Positions 26,304-35,588 of a stretch of DNA of 64,000 nt are shown piece by piece. The notes under the pieces were generated by a model. That model was not told where the DNA came from, did not search any database, and saw only the letters and a list, made by a program, of their open reading frames with translations. Source of the stretch: Pirellulales bacterium (lineage in GTDB: Bacteria; Planctomycetota; Planctomycetia; Pirellulales; Lacipirellulaceae); contig JAHBXQ010000005.1 in assembly GCA_019636345.1 (NCBI GenBank), positions 310,001-374,000 of the forward strand. The letters run 5' to 3'. The position numbers were made by a program, and so were the translations under genes. The first letter of the stretch is position 1, and every line of letters begins with the position of its first letter.

Positions 26304-27815
26304 ATGGTCGACGCTCACGAATCGAGGTTCGATCGCGCGCTGCGCGGCATTCTCCATCGCCCCGCGCTGCTGGCGACGGCGCTCCTCGTCAGCGTCGCCG
26401 CGGCCGGCGCCGCCGCGATTGCGTTGGATCGCGAGCAGCATGTCTACGAGGGCAAGTTGTTGTTCGTGCCCAATCAGGTCACCTCGCCCTACTACCAGTC
26501 GCCGCGGCTGAGCAGCCTGGTGCACGTAGTGCTGACCCCGCGGATGCTCGAGACGGTCCGGCAAAGCTGCGACGTCGACGAAGACCTGTTCACGCTTCGC
26601 AACAAACTCAAGCTCGACGTGGCTGAAGGGGACACCCTGACGCTGTCGATCGCGCGCCCCGATCCGCAACAGGCGGAGAAGATCGTCAACTCCGTCATGG
26701 ACGAGTTCGTCGCCGCGACGCGCGAGATCCGCACCGACGCTCTGGCCCGGCATCTCGCGGGATTCCAGCGCGATTCCGCCAAGGCCCGCGACCAGCACCA
26801 GGCGGCGCTCGCCCGGCAACAAGCATTCCTGGAGACGCACCGGCTCGACACCCCGCTCACCCTCGCCGAGCGGAGCCTGCAGTTGCAGCAGACGATCGGC
26901 GACCTCGATCGAGCGTTGCAGACGACGCGCAGTCAGTTGTCCGCCGCCGAGGCGAAGCGAACCCATCTGGGCGAGGTTCTCGGCGACGCCGAAGATCGCA
27001 GCCGTCGCGTCGTCGCCCGCAAGGCGGTGGCCGACAACGCCGAGGCCCCCCCGGCCGATCTCGCAGCGACCCAATTCCCCGCCTCGCGCCAGACCGATCT
27101 CGAACGCCGCGCCATCCTGCAGGACCAGATCCGCCGTCAACAGCAGGAGGCCTCGTACGCGACCCGCATCCGCATCAAGAACGAGGAACTCGCCCGTGCG
27201 AAGACCCTCCGCGAGCGGCGGCTGATCTCGCAGGCCGAGGTCGATCGGATCGCGGGCGAAATCGCGGTGCTCGAGGCCGAGCAGAATGCGAACGTCGACG
27301 GGCTCGTCAAGGCGGTCGATGCGATTGAAAACCGCATCGCCCTCGACGTCGGCGAGATCGCGGGGCTCGTGCTGGCCAGGGGGCCCGAAGCGCTCGGCAC
27401 GGCAGGCGCCGCCCTTGGTTCCGCGATCGAGCCGAGCCAGATGCTCGCCCTGCTGGACCTGGAGATCTACGGCGTCAGGGAGCAGAAACGGCAACTCGAA
27501 CAGGACCTCGAAGCGAAGCGGGCCGCGCTGGCCGAACTCGGGGTCCTGCAGAAGGAATTCGCGCCGCTGGCCGACGAGGTGCGCCGTACCGCCGCCGAGT
27601 CGGAACGCCTGCAAACGCTCGAGTCCGGCTTCCGACAAGCGGCCGACTCGGCGATCGGCGAGGTGACGATCGTCCAAGCCGCCTCCCCGACGTTCGACGC
27701 CGTCACGTCGAATCGCAACAAGGTCTTTGCCGCGGCGCTCGCAGCCATGCTGGCCCTGACGCTCGGCCCCCCCTTCGCCTCCGAGTGGACCAAAGCCGGC
27801 CGGCCCGCGCACTAA
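26304..27815 (+). CDS. Wzz-like polysaccharide chain-length/co-polymerase protein
   Basis: 503 residues. An N-terminal helix (about 22-43) and a C-terminal helix (about 475-492, VFAAALAAMLALTL) bracket a long periplasmic domain that starts YEGKLLFVPNQVTSPYYQSP and is mainly coiled coil (about 130-440, many heptads of RA/QLE/DLE). The residue order (EGxLLFVPN, SLVHVVLTPRMLETV, ARPDPQQAEKIVNSVMDEF) matches the Wzz/GNVR family that sets polymer length. It lacks the C-terminal BY-kinase domain. ATG 26304 begins the family region; longer frames run through the previous gene. Pairs with the TolC-like gene for export. Confidence 0.85.
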   Translation: MVDAHESRFDRALRGILHRPALLATALLVSVAAAGAAAIALDREQHVYEGKLLFVPNQVTSPYYQSPRLSSLVHVVLTPRMLETVRQSCDVDEDLFTLRNKLKLDVAEGDTLTLSIARPDPQQAEKIVNSVMDEFVAATREIRTDALARHLAGFQRDSAKARDQHQAALARQQAFLETHRLDTPLTLAERSLQLQQTIGDLDRALQTTRSQLSAAEAKRTHLGEVLGDAEDRSRRVVARKAVADNAEAPPADLAATQFPASRQTDLERRAILQDQIRRQQQEASYATRIRIKNEELARAKTLRERRLISQAEVDRIAGEIAVLEAEQNANVDGLVKAVDAIENRIALDVGEIAGLVLARGPEALGTAGAALGSAIEPSQMLALLDLEIYGVREQKRQLEQDLEAKRAALAELGVLQKEFAPLADEVRRTAAESERLQTLESGFRQAADSAIGEVTIVQAASPTFDAVTSNRNKVFAAALAAMLALTLGPPFASEWTKAGRPAH

Positions 27816-27828
27816 ACGGCGCCGCACG

Positions 27829-29322
27829 TCACGGGCTCGCCGACAGCACGTACGGCGCCAGGACGTTGGCGCGGTCGAAACGCTCGTCCGGCTCGAGCCG
27901 CTCGAGCAGCGCCCCGCGTCGCGCTAGCTTCTCCTGCAGCGCGTCGCCGCTGATTCGGCGGGCATCGTACACGACCCACACGCGACTGGCCTCCTGCAAC
28001 AGCGCCGGCGGAGCGTCGTGCAGGCGGTTCTCCTCGGCGTCGTACTCGACGAACCGCTCGGCGTCGACGTCGAACCCGACGATCGAGTCCCCGTACGCAC
28101 GGCACGGGTCGCAGCCCGGCAGATACCGCCGCAGCGAGCACGCCTCTTCGTCCGGAGCCACGAGCACCGCGTCCTCGTCCTCCATCTGCTCTGCCAACAG
28201 CGCGGCGATCGACCGCCAGTCGTCGCGATTGGCCTCGGTGTAATAGCGGAACAACGAAACGGCCGACAGAATCGTGATCGTCCCGACGAGCGTCGCCCGC
28301 AACCGCCCCGGCGCCGCCGCGACGCCGTGGGCGAGCATGACCAGCAGCGGCGCCAAGACGACCAGCGCCTTGCGATCGTCCCAAGCGACGACCTCCGCGC
28401 CGAGCAGCAAGACCAGCGCGACCGCGACGGGGAACCCCGCGGCGACGATCAACAGCCCGCGCTGCGGCAAGGTGCGCAGCCCGGCGGCGAAGGCGGCGCC
28501 CCAGATCGCCGTCGCGACGACCAGCGCCCCGACGGCCAGACCGACCCCGTCCCGCTCCCACGCCAGCGTCCGACCGAACAGCAGCGATAACGGCGAACAC
28601 GCCACGTGACGAAACCCGGATCCGACCGCCTCGTGGGTCGCATGGGGCGCCACGTCCTCGAGCACGCGCCGGACCAGGACCAGCCCGACGACGGCCACAA
28701 CCATGTTGGCCGCCCACCACCGGCGCCGCAAACCGGGCTCGACGGTCGCGGCCACGAACAGAAACAGCCCGACCGCCGGCAGCGCCGCGTAGTAGTGGAC
28801 GTTCATCCCGACCACGACGCTCGCGACCCACAGCGCCAGCGCACCGATTGATCCCGACGTGCGATACGCCGCGGCCGCCCCCAGCGCCAGGGCCGTGCTT
28901 AGAAACATCGTCGAGTACGTGCGAAATTCCTGCGACAGGTAGACATGCAGCGGGTTGATCGCCGCAAGCCCCGCAGCCAGCACCGCACAGCGGGAAGACA
29001 CGAACTGCAACGCGCACCCGTACAGCGCGATCACCCCCAGCACTCCCGTCAGTGCAGGCAGCAGCCGCAGGGCGAAATCGCTTGACCCGACCGACCGCGA
29101 CCAGATGTGCGCCGCCATGAGCTGCGCCGACGGATACCCGACCTCGACGACCTCGCCCGAAACCAGCTTCTCCAGCGGTTGACAGGCGAGGTAGGCGGGC
29201 AAGCTTTCGTCGCGCCAGAAGCTCTCCCGATCCAACAGCGCCAGCCGCAACCCCGCAGCCAGCAGCACGATCGCCGCGAGGGCGTATCGCTCGATCGAGG
29301 TCGAATTCGAAAAGAGAGGCAT
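27829..29322 (-). CDS. GT39-like membrane glycosyltransferase
   Basis: 497 residues, about 11-12 membrane helices. The first periplasmic loop carries RESFWRDESLPAYLACQPLE, with the Asp-Glu typical of PMT/ArnT-type GT39 and related GT-C enzymes that use polyprenyl-phosphate sugars. Other GT-C marks are RLLPALTGVLGVIALYG and SQEFRTYSTMFL. The C-terminal 120 residues form a soluble domain without recognised family. It faces the Wzz-like gene tail-to-tail, 13 bases away, and so belongs to a separate transcript. Likely to modify the polymer or a lipid carrier on the periplasmic side. Confidence 0.82.
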   Translation of the reverse strand: MPLFSNSTSIERYALAAIVLLAAGLRLALLDRESFWRDESLPAYLACQPLEKLVSGEVVEVGYPSAQLMAAHIWSRSVGSSDFALRLLPALTGVLGVIALYGCALQFVSSRCAVLAAGLAAINPLHVYLSQEFRTYSTMFLSTALALGAAAAYRTSGSIGALALWVASVVVGMNVHYYAALPAVGLFLFVAATVEPGLRRRWWAANMVVAVVGLVLVRRVLEDVAPHATHEAVGSGFRHVACSPLSLLFGRTLAWERDGVGLAVGALVVATAIWGAAFAAGLRTLPQRGLLIVAAGFPVAVALVLLLGAEVVAWDDRKALVVLAPLLVMLAHGVAAAPGRLRATLVGTITILSAVSLFRYYTEANRDDWRSIAALLAEQMEDEDAVLVAPDEEACSLRRYLPGCDPCRAYGDSIVGFDVDAERFVEYDAEENRLHDAPPALLQEASRVWVVYDARRISGDALQEKLARRGALLERLEPDERFDRANVLAPYVLSASP

Positions 29323-29464
29323 GAGATCCGCGTCCGCGGCAACACGCGACGCCCCGCGAACGTCCCGAGGCGCCCCTTGGGGTCATGCCGCCCATTATGC
29401 CTCGGTCGGAGCATAATGCACCCGGAAAAATGGTCGCTTGCCGGAGCCTTCGCACCGCTCCGGG

Positions 29465-30076
29465 TCACGCTCCGCTCGCTCGCGCCGAGTCGGCCGCCAA
29501 TTCCCGTTCGATCAATTCGACGACCTCGCGGGCGTCGGGCTTGGTGCTGGAACCGAACCGCGCGACCACGTTGCCCCGGCGATCGACCAGAAACTTCTCG
29601 AAGTTCCAACCGATGTCGCCGGGCCCCTTCGGCTTGGTCTGCAGCGACGTGAGCGTCTTGTACAGCTCACAGGCGCTCTCTCCCTTCACGTCCACTTTGG
29701 CGAACATGTCGAACGCCACGCCGTACGTCGCCCGGCAGAACTCGCGAATCTCCTCGGCCGTCCCCGGCTCCTGCCCCAGGAACTGGTTGCACGGAAAAGC
29801 GAGGATCGCGAGCCCCCGCTCGGCGTACTTGTCGTGCAACTGCTGCAGTTGCTCGTACTGCCCCGTATAGCCGCACTTGCTGGCGACGTTGACGATCAGG
29901 ACGACCTGCCCCTGATACTTGGCCAGATCGACCTCCTCGCCGTCGAGCGACTCCATTTTGAACCGAAGCACGGTCTCGGTCTGCTCGACCCCCGGCGTCG
30001 GCTCGCCGCACCCGCCCAGCGCAGCGACGACCACGGCGGCAAGGGCGACAAACAGGACTGCTGAAAAGGTGCGCAT
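29465..30076 (-). CDS. Glutathione peroxidase-like lipoprotein
   Basis: 203 residues. Residues 1-23 form a lipoprotein signal with lipobox ALGGC (Cys 23). The peroxidase fold starts near residue 36. The catalytic block NVASKCGYTGQY has Cys 68 rather than selenocysteine; FPCNQFLGQEPG and WNFEKFLVD (Trp about 157) give the Gln and Trp/Asn partners. It reduces peroxides, probably with thioredoxin since Cys-GPx enzymes usually prefer it. The lipobox places it on the periplasmic side of a membrane. ATG 30076 has AGGAAA eight bases upstream; frames to 30253 have no supporting features. Confidence 0.9.
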   Translation of the reverse strand: MRTFSAVLFVALAAVVVAALGGCGEPTPGVEQTETVLRFKMESLDGEEVDLAKYQGQVVLIVNVASKCGYTGQYEQLQQLHDKYAERGLAILAFPCNQFLGQEPGTAEEIREFCRATYGVAFDMFAKVDVKGESACELYKTLTSLQTKPKGPGDIGWNFEKFLVDRRGNVVARFGSSTKPDAREVVELIERELAADSARASGA

Positions 30077-30454
30077 ACGCGGTTTCCTGAAGTTGACGGC
30101 AAACGGCTGCGGCGAGGCGTTCTCGCCCGCTACGAAACCCCAAACCGCAGCCGATTGTAACCCATCACGCCGCGTCGCGAGCGGGGCCGGCAATCGGTTC
30201 CGATTGAAATCGCCCATTGCAATGACAATGCCTAGATTTCGGGTTGGCGACAACGCAACAACTCTCTCTGGCTACAGATTGCTCGTCGCCGACCCGAACT
30301 CGTCGAGCGGATGACGCAGCGTGACCCGAGTTCATCCCCTGGCGTCTGTCATCCGCTTCGGACGCCTCGCCCGCAGCGACTCGTCTCGGGTATGATGGTC
30401 GCCTCGCCCGTCGGCTCCGGTTCGTCGTCCCCTTCTCCGCTCCCGCGCGTCAGC
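30077..30454. other. Divergent intergenic region with two strong inverted repeats
   Basis: Between the glutathione peroxidase and the DUF5009-like gene. TTCGGGTTGGCGAC (30238-30251) pairs with GTCGCCGACCCGAA (30285-30298) with one G-U pair and a 33-nt loop. GGCGTC (30341-30346) pairs with GACGCC across a short loop near 30362. These could be leader elements for either gene. No tRNA or ORF of credible composition seen. Confidence 0.45.
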
Positions 30455-31603
30455 ATGACCTCGCCACGCCTCCTGTCGCTCGACGCCTTTCGCGGCGCCA
30501 CGATCGTCGCCATGATCCTGGTCAACAACCCCGGCACATGGGGCGCCCTGTACGCCCCTCTCGGCCACGCCGAGTGGCACGGCTGGACGCCGACCGACCT
30601 GATCTTTCCGTTTTTCTTGTTCATTATGGGGACGGCGCTCGCCTACTCGCTGCGCAAGTACCGCGAGGGCGCCGCGATCGACCCGGCCGTCTATCGCCGC
30701 ATCGCCCGCCGGACGCTGTTGCTGGTGGGGCTCGGGCTGGGGATGGGGCTGTTCGGCAAGCTGTGCGACGTGATCTTCATCTCCCGCGATCCCTCCGGAC
30801 TGCAACTCGACACGCTGCGCTGGCCCGGGGTGCTGCAGCGGATCGGCTTGGTCTACTGCGCCGCGTCGCTGGCGGTCCTGCATGCGGACCTGAAAAAGCA
30901 ACTCGTGATCGCCGCGGCGATCTTGCTGGGGTACTGGGGGCTGCTCGCCAATCTTCCCGCCGACGCGAACCCCGGGGAGCGACTCGGCAAGACCGACAAT
31001 CTGGTCCGCGCCGTCGACGTCGCGGTCCTCGGCAAGAATCACATGTGGACCCAGGCCACCACCGAACCGACCGACCCCGAGGGGCTGCTGAGCACCCTGC
31101 CGGCGGTCGTCACCGCCTTGGCCGGCTACTGGTGCGGGCTGGCGATCCAGCGCGGAGGCGCCAACTGGCGCACTGTCGCGCTGATGGTCGTCTGCGGCTT
31201 GCTCGTCGCCGCGCTCGGCGAAGTCTGGGGCCTGTGGCTGCCGATCAACAAGAAGCTGTGGACCAGCAGCTTCGTCCTCCTCACCGGGGGACTGGCGACC
31301 GCCTGCCTGGGAGCGTGCCTCGCTGCCTTCGACGTCGCGGGCTTCCGCCGTGGGGCGCGGCCGCTGGAGATCGTCGGCGTCAACGCGATCTTCGCCTTCG
31401 TCGGCTCGGGACTCCTGGCGCGGCTGCTGGGGACGATCCGCGTCGGCGAAGGGAGCCTGCAACAGGCGATCTATCAGACCCTGTTCGCCAGTCGCATCGC
31501 CGATCCGCGACTGGCCTCGCTGGGATTCGCGCTGTTGACGGTCGCGTTCTGGTGGATCGTGCTCGCCCTGATGGCGCGGCGCGGGTGGTCGATTCGGGTC
31601 TGA
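30455..31603 (+). CDS. Heparan-alpha-glucosaminide N-acetyltransferase-like membrane protein (DUF5009 type)
   Basis: 382 residues, about 10-11 membrane helices. The N-terminal LLSLDAFRGATIVAMILVNN and HAEWHGWTPTDLIFPFFLF contain the conserved Asp/His residues of the HGSNAT/NagX-like family (COG4299), which transfers acetyl groups to amino sugars across a membrane. VLQRIGLVYCAASL and WSIRV-type ends are also typical. Upstream ATGs at 30392 and 30395 are possible; 30455 is chosen because the family begins there. Could act on exopolysaccharide or cell-wall amino sugars. Confidence 0.85.
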   Translation: MTSPRLLSLDAFRGATIVAMILVNNPGTWGALYAPLGHAEWHGWTPTDLIFPFFLFIMGTALAYSLRKYREGAAIDPAVYRRIARRTLLLVGLGLGMGLFGKLCDVIFISRDPSGLQLDTLRWPGVLQRIGLVYCAASLAVLHADLKKQLVIAAAILLGYWGLLANLPADANPGERLGKTDNLVRAVDVAVLGKNHMWTQATTEPTDPEGLLSTLPAVVTALAGYWCGLAIQRGGANWRTVALMVVCGLLVAALGEVWGLWLPINKKLWTSSFVLLTGGLATACLGACLAAFDVAGFRRGARPLEIVGVNAIFAFVGSGLLARLLGTIRVGEGSLQQAIYQTLFASRIADPRLASLGFALLTVAFWWIVLALMARRGWSIRV

Positions 31604-31612
31604 CGAAGCCCG

Positions 31613-32527
31613 TCACTCGCCTTGGCTGGCGTCCCCCAACAGCACGTCGATCCGCGCGAACTCGTAACCGCGGTTCACGAGCTCGTCGCACAACCGCCCC
31701 GCCAGCGGATGGAACGGATCGCGCCGCCCCGATCCCAGGTGCAACAGCAGCAGGTGGCCGTTCAGCCCCTGCTGCGCGCGGCTCTCGTACGCGAGGATGT
31801 CGTCGTAAATCGTCCGCGCGGGGACGAATCGCGGGTCGTCCTCACGGGCGTAGTCGCGCTGCGACCCAGTCCCCGGCGTGAAGTTCGCCAGCACCAACGG
31901 CGTCGCCTCGCCCCAGGCCCCTGCGACCGAACCCGCGCGGCACCACTCGACCTGCTCCCGGTTGTACCACTCGAACGGGGGAATGAAGTGCACGGGGCGT
32001 CCGGGCGGGCAGGCCCCCGCGCGCCGCAACTCCGCTAGGTTGCGCTGCAAGTCGGCGACGAACTCGTCGCGAGTCACGAGCGACCGCTCACGCTCGTCCC
32101 AGTCGCAATACAGCAGATGGCCGTCGGAATGGGGGCCGACGTAGTGCCCGCCGGCCGCCATCCGCTTCACCGCCGGCGCAAACTTCGGGTCGCGCAAAAA
32201 ACGCCCGGTCAGGAAGAACGAACCGGCGATCTTCCGCTTGTCGAGCGCATCGAGGATCGGCCCGGCGCTCTCGCCAAACTCGTCCCCGGTGAAGACGAGC
32301 GCCAACCGCGGGTGCGCCGGATCGCCGCGGACGACCGCCCCGTACGCATCGCGTATCACGACGACATCGGCGGCGCGTCCGACGCCCGTCAGGACCAACA
32401 AGTCGAAAAGCAACGCCGCCCAGCAGCAGCGACCTCGGAAGCTCGCAGCGCTTCCCGCGTTCTGCCGGAGCGAGATCCCTCGGGAGTGCGAAGCCGGCCG
32501 CAGATTACTTCCCCGCGCCGCCGCCAT
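31613..32527 (-). CDS. NodB-like polysaccharide deacetylase, secreted
   Basis: 304 residues. N-terminal hydrophobic segment (about 30-50, CCWAALLFDLLVLTGVG) then a NodB fold: LALVFTGDEF at the place of the TFDDG metal site (Asp kept), FFLTGRFLRDP, and HSDGHLLYCDW with both His ligands. FIPPFEWYN replaces the RPPY motif. It should remove N- or O-acetyl groups from a polysaccharide using a divalent metal. Its start overlaps the GH9 stop by 23 bases, so the two are co-translated. The ATG at 32527 is the first one that keeps the signal peptide. Confidence 0.78.
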   Translation of the reverse strand: MAAARGSNLRPASHSRGISLRQNAGSAASFRGRCCWAALLFDLLVLTGVGRAADVVVIRDAYGAVVRGDPAHPRLALVFTGDEFGESAGPILDALDKRKIAGSFFLTGRFLRDPKFAPAVKRMAAGGHYVGPHSDGHLLYCDWDERERSLVTRDEFVADLQRNLAELRRAGACPPGRPVHFIPPFEWYNREQVEWCRAGSVAGAWGEATPLVLANFTPGTGSQRDYAREDDPRFVPARTIYDDILAYESRAQQGLNGHLLLLHLGSGRRDPFHPLAGRLCDELVNRGYEFARIDVLLGDASQGE

Positions 32528-34184
32528 CGCGGTCCTCCTCCGGCCAGACGTGCAACAGCAGCGCCAACGACACCGTGCCGTCGATGATCGGCTCGTTCGT
32601 CGAGAAGTCGGCGAACACGTCGTGATAGACCGCCGTCTCCGACTGGAAGCGCGCAAGTTCGTCGTCCTCGAACGGCTCGAACTTCAGCGCGTCGTTGATG
32701 GCCTTCGTAACCGGCCCGTCGACCAGCCCTCCGACCGGCAGGTGATCGGCCAGTTTGTAGAACAGGTGATGAGGCCGGCTCGCGTGGCGACCGTTCTCGG
32801 GCACGCCGATCACGAACGACACCCCCCACGGATTGCGGCCGAAGATCCAATCGCGGGCCTCGGCGGCGAGCGCCCGGTACGTGCGATCCCCCGTGAGCCG
32901 CTCGTACAGCACCGCTTCGGTCGCCGCCGCCACGACGTCGTTGGTCGAACACCAGGCCAGCGGCGTGCCGAGGCGGTACGGGTTCGCTTCGGCCTTCACG
33001 CGCACCCGCTCGAGTCCCTGCCGATAAAACTCGGCCAACTCGCGCCGCACTTCGGGCCCGGCGACGAGCCCCAATCGCCAATGGGCCAGATTCGCGTAGG
33101 GAAAGAACTCGTAGTGCCCGTGCGCATCGCACCCCATCGCGGGGTTGACCCCTGCTTGGCGCGCGTGGGCGAGCGCTTCGTCCCGGTACTTCGTTTCGCC
33201 CGTCGCCAGATACAGCTCCGTCGCCCCCCACTCCAGATCGTCGTGGTACGTGACCTCGCTGTAGTAATACGGAGCCCGCACCGGCACCGACATCGCCGTT
33301 CCGGGTCGCGATTTGGCCAGTTCGTACAACGTGCGAGCCGCGTCCACGTCGCCGGCCAGCGCCAGCGCCGCGGCGCAGCGCCCGGCCAGATTCGCCAGCC
33401 CCGAAGACTTGTTCTTGTGCTGCGGCCCCTCGGGACGCCCGGTGGCGCGCCATGCCGCGCGCGGTCCGCCGGGGCCGCGGCCGTAGTCCGACTGGTCGTC
33501 GTGCCACAGCGTGTTGGGAGGCATGTGGTCCCGATCGTCGCCGATCTGCACGAACAGCACGTTCTCGCGAGGATGGAGCTTTTTGACCAGCGCCGCGCCA
33601 TGCCGCGCTTCGTCCTCCTCGTCCGCCAGAAAGAGCGCCGCGACGCAGTAGGTCGTGGTCAGCATATGCTTGAGCCGATCCCCCGCATCGTGCCAGCCTC
33701 CGACCAGATCGAACGTTTCGCCGGTGTCGGCGTCGAAGGCGTCGTGTTGGTGGCACTTCGGCTGCAAGGGATTGTCGCCGCACCGTTGCAGCCGCATGAA
33801 CTCCATCAGCTTGCCGGCCGCGTGAGCATAGGCGTCGTCCCCCACGGCGAACTCCGGCGACTCGACCCCCGCCGCCCTCACGCGCCACCGCCCGGGGGTC
33901 CGCCACGCCGAGAAATCAAGTCGATAGTTGTGCGCGAACGGCCCCCACGCTCCCTGGTCGGGGCCGATCGGCGCCGCGAACTCACCGACGAGAAACTCCC
34001 CCGCGCACGGATCGTCGCTCGACAAGACGGCAATCTTCGGATCGCCCGACAAATAGCCGACGTTGTTGACGCGAATCCAAGCCTCGCCCGCCGCCGCCCC
34101 GGCGACCAACGTCGCCGCGCAGCAGACAACCCCCGCGCTTGCGCGGCAGAGCGCTCTCGAGATCCCGTTCATGGCGACCATCAA
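32505..34184 (-). CDS. Glycoside hydrolase family 9 (endoglucanase-like), secreted
   Basis: 559 residues. Signal peptide to about residue 32. An N-terminal CelD_N immunoglobulin-like domain (WIRVNNVGYL, WRVRAAGVESPEF) precedes an (alpha/alpha)6 barrel. The catalytic base motif is GGWHDAGDRLKHM (DAGD). The acid is in DFSTNEPIIDGTVSLALLL. WIFGRNPWGVSF and HASRPHHLFYKL line the active site as in cellulases. Likely cleaves beta-1,4-glucan or related beta-glycans. The gene is followed with overlap by a deacetylase, suggesting joint action on one polymer. Confidence 0.9.
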   Translation of the reverse strand: MMVAMNGISRALCRASAGVVCCAATLVAGAAAGEAWIRVNNVGYLSGDPKIAVLSSDDPCAGEFLVGEFAAPIGPDQGAWGPFAHNYRLDFSAWRTPGRWRVRAAGVESPEFAVGDDAYAHAAGKLMEFMRLQRCGDNPLQPKCHQHDAFDADTGETFDLVGGWHDAGDRLKHMLTTTYCVAALFLADEEDEARHGAALVKKLHPRENVLFVQIGDDRDHMPPNTLWHDDQSDYGRGPGGPRAAWRATGRPEGPQHKNKSSGLANLAGRCAAALALAGDVDAARTLYELAKSRPGTAMSVPVRAPYYYSEVTYHDDLEWGATELYLATGETKYRDEALAHARQAGVNPAMGCDAHGHYEFFPYANLAHWRLGLVAGPEVRRELAEFYRQGLERVRVKAEANPYRLGTPLAWCSTNDVVAAATEAVLYERLTGDRTYRALAAEARDWIFGRNPWGVSFVIGVPENGRHASRPHHLFYKLADHLPVGGLVDGPVTKAINDALKFEPFEDDELARFQSETAVYHDVFADFSTNEPIIDGTVSLALLLHVWPEEDRDGGGAGK

Positions 34185-34244
34185 TGTCCCTCTCGGTCCC
34201 TTGCCGGCGCTACAGGAGACGGGAGTCGTTGAATCGTTCCGAGC

Positions 34245-35579
34245 TCACTGCGGCGCGGGCCACCAGTTCCAGAATCGAAGCAGCCCGCCGAACAGCGCCA
34301 TGAACGGCTGCACTTGCTGTGCCAAGTCGCGGTCGCGTTCGGCGAGCTCCGCGTCGCCCCGCGAGTCGTGCAGTTCGGCTCGCAACATGTACGCCTCGTT
34401 GATGCGCGCGTGCGACGGTTCGAACACCCCCTGGCTTCGGATCGGAAACAGCGGAACCGCCCGATCGAGCGCCGCGAGGGCTTTGTCGTTCTCTTCAAAC
34501 TCCAGGTAGGCGAGCGCCTCCTCCAGCGGAGCGATTCCGTACCACGGGGCGACGCGGCTCGCCTCCTCGAGCGGTTCGAGGATCGACTCCAGCGAGGCGC
34601 CCGCGTCGACGCGCACGCGCGACTCCTCGACCAACTCGACCGCGTGTCGCAGATCGTGTTGCCGGCGCCACAACGGGGTGGTCCACGCCACGCCGAGCGC
34701 CGCGGCAGCCAGCCCCAAGGCGAGACGCCGCCGAGCCTGCGGCTTCCACGCGCCCTCGGTCCGTTTGCCCCAAGCGACGACCGCCGCGACGACCGTCGCG
34801 CTCGCCGCCGGCAGCCCCCAACCGACCGCCGCCAGCCCCGTGCACAGCACCGCCGCGGCCGGGCCGTCCGGTCGCTCGGGGACCTCGCCCGCTCCCTGCC
34901 GCAGCCGAGCGGCGCGGAGGCGTCCGTACTCGCGCACCTGACGCCACCACCGCCCCGCCCCCAGCATGGCCAGCCCCGCCCCCAGCGAAAACGGTCCCGC
35001 GAGGAACAGCCACCGCCGATCGCGGAGAAAATCAAACAGGTTGTCATGCCCGAACGACCAATGCATGAACTCGAACCAAGCGACCAGCGAGTACGTGAAC
35101 CCAAGCAGCGTCGCCAGCGCCCCGACCGTCAACAGCCAACCGTCGTGGGGGTAAGCGTTCCCCACGATCCAGCGGAGCTGCGTTTCCAGGCTCTCGATCA
35201 ATCGGCCGACGTCGCGCGGCATGGTGACGCCGGTTCGCAACGGCAGCGCGTGCATGAACGACAGCTCGCGCAGCGGCTCGGGAAACTCCTGCGGCCCCGG
35301 CATGACCACTCCGCCGGCCAGCGCGGGAATCACGATCTCGCGCTCCGCGAGCCGGCGGCTGACGAACGGTTCCGCTTCGCGAGGCCAGAGCGGCTCGCCG
35401 CTCGCCTCGGTCGGCGATCGTTCGAGCACCAGCACCGCGACGTCCCCCGGACGCCACTGCGACTCGGCCTCCGGGCCCCACCGCTGGACGATCCCCGCGC
35501 CGAAATGCTCGTCGACCCGCCGTGCCGCTTCGGCCGCCACGTCCGAACCGTCGCGCGCTAGGAGCCAAATGCGGGGCAT
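34245..35579 (-). CDS. Membrane protein with degenerate TIR-like N-terminus and TPR-like tail
   Basis: 444 residues. Residues 1-130 align with the second half of the neighbouring TIR protein: VIPALAGGVVMPGPQEFPEP against VIPVLVHDAAMPTAAELPDA, and the terminal DVGRLIESLE helix. The first half (PRIWLLARDGSDVAAEAARR) lacks the FISYRR strand and the catalytic Glu, so it is a pseudo-TIR. Four membrane segments follow (about 145-175, 185-210, 245-275, 285-310). A helical TPR-like tail (about 320-420) ends WWPAPQ. It starts nine bases after the TIR gene stop, so they are co-transcribed. Function unknown. Confidence 0.7.
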   Translation of the reverse strand: MPRIWLLARDGSDVAAEAARRVDEHFGAGIVQRWGPEAESQWRPGDVAVLVLERSPTEASGEPLWPREAEPFVSRRLAEREIVIPALAGGVVMPGPQEFPEPLRELSFMHALPLRTGVTMPRDVGRLIESLETQLRWIVGNAYPHDGWLLTVGALATLLGFTYSLVAWFEFMHWSFGHDNLFDFLRDRRWLFLAGPFSLGAGLAMLGAGRWWRQVREYGRLRAARLRQGAGEVPERPDGPAAAVLCTGLAAVGWGLPAASATVVAAVVAWGKRTEGAWKPQARRRLALGLAAAALGVAWTTPLWRRQHDLRHAVELVEESRVRVDAGASLESILEPLEEASRVAPWYGIAPLEEALAYLEFEENDKALAALDRAVPLFPIRSQGVFEPSHARINEAYMLRAELHDSRGDAELAERDRDLAQQVQPFMALFGGLLRFWNWWPAPQ

Positions 35580-35588
35580 CGCGGACTC

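Noticed and set aside
11157-29322. Exosortase gene in the polysaccharide locus
   Set aside because: Exosortase often lies in such loci, but no multi-helix protein with the Cys/Arg/His exosortase signature was found in this window.
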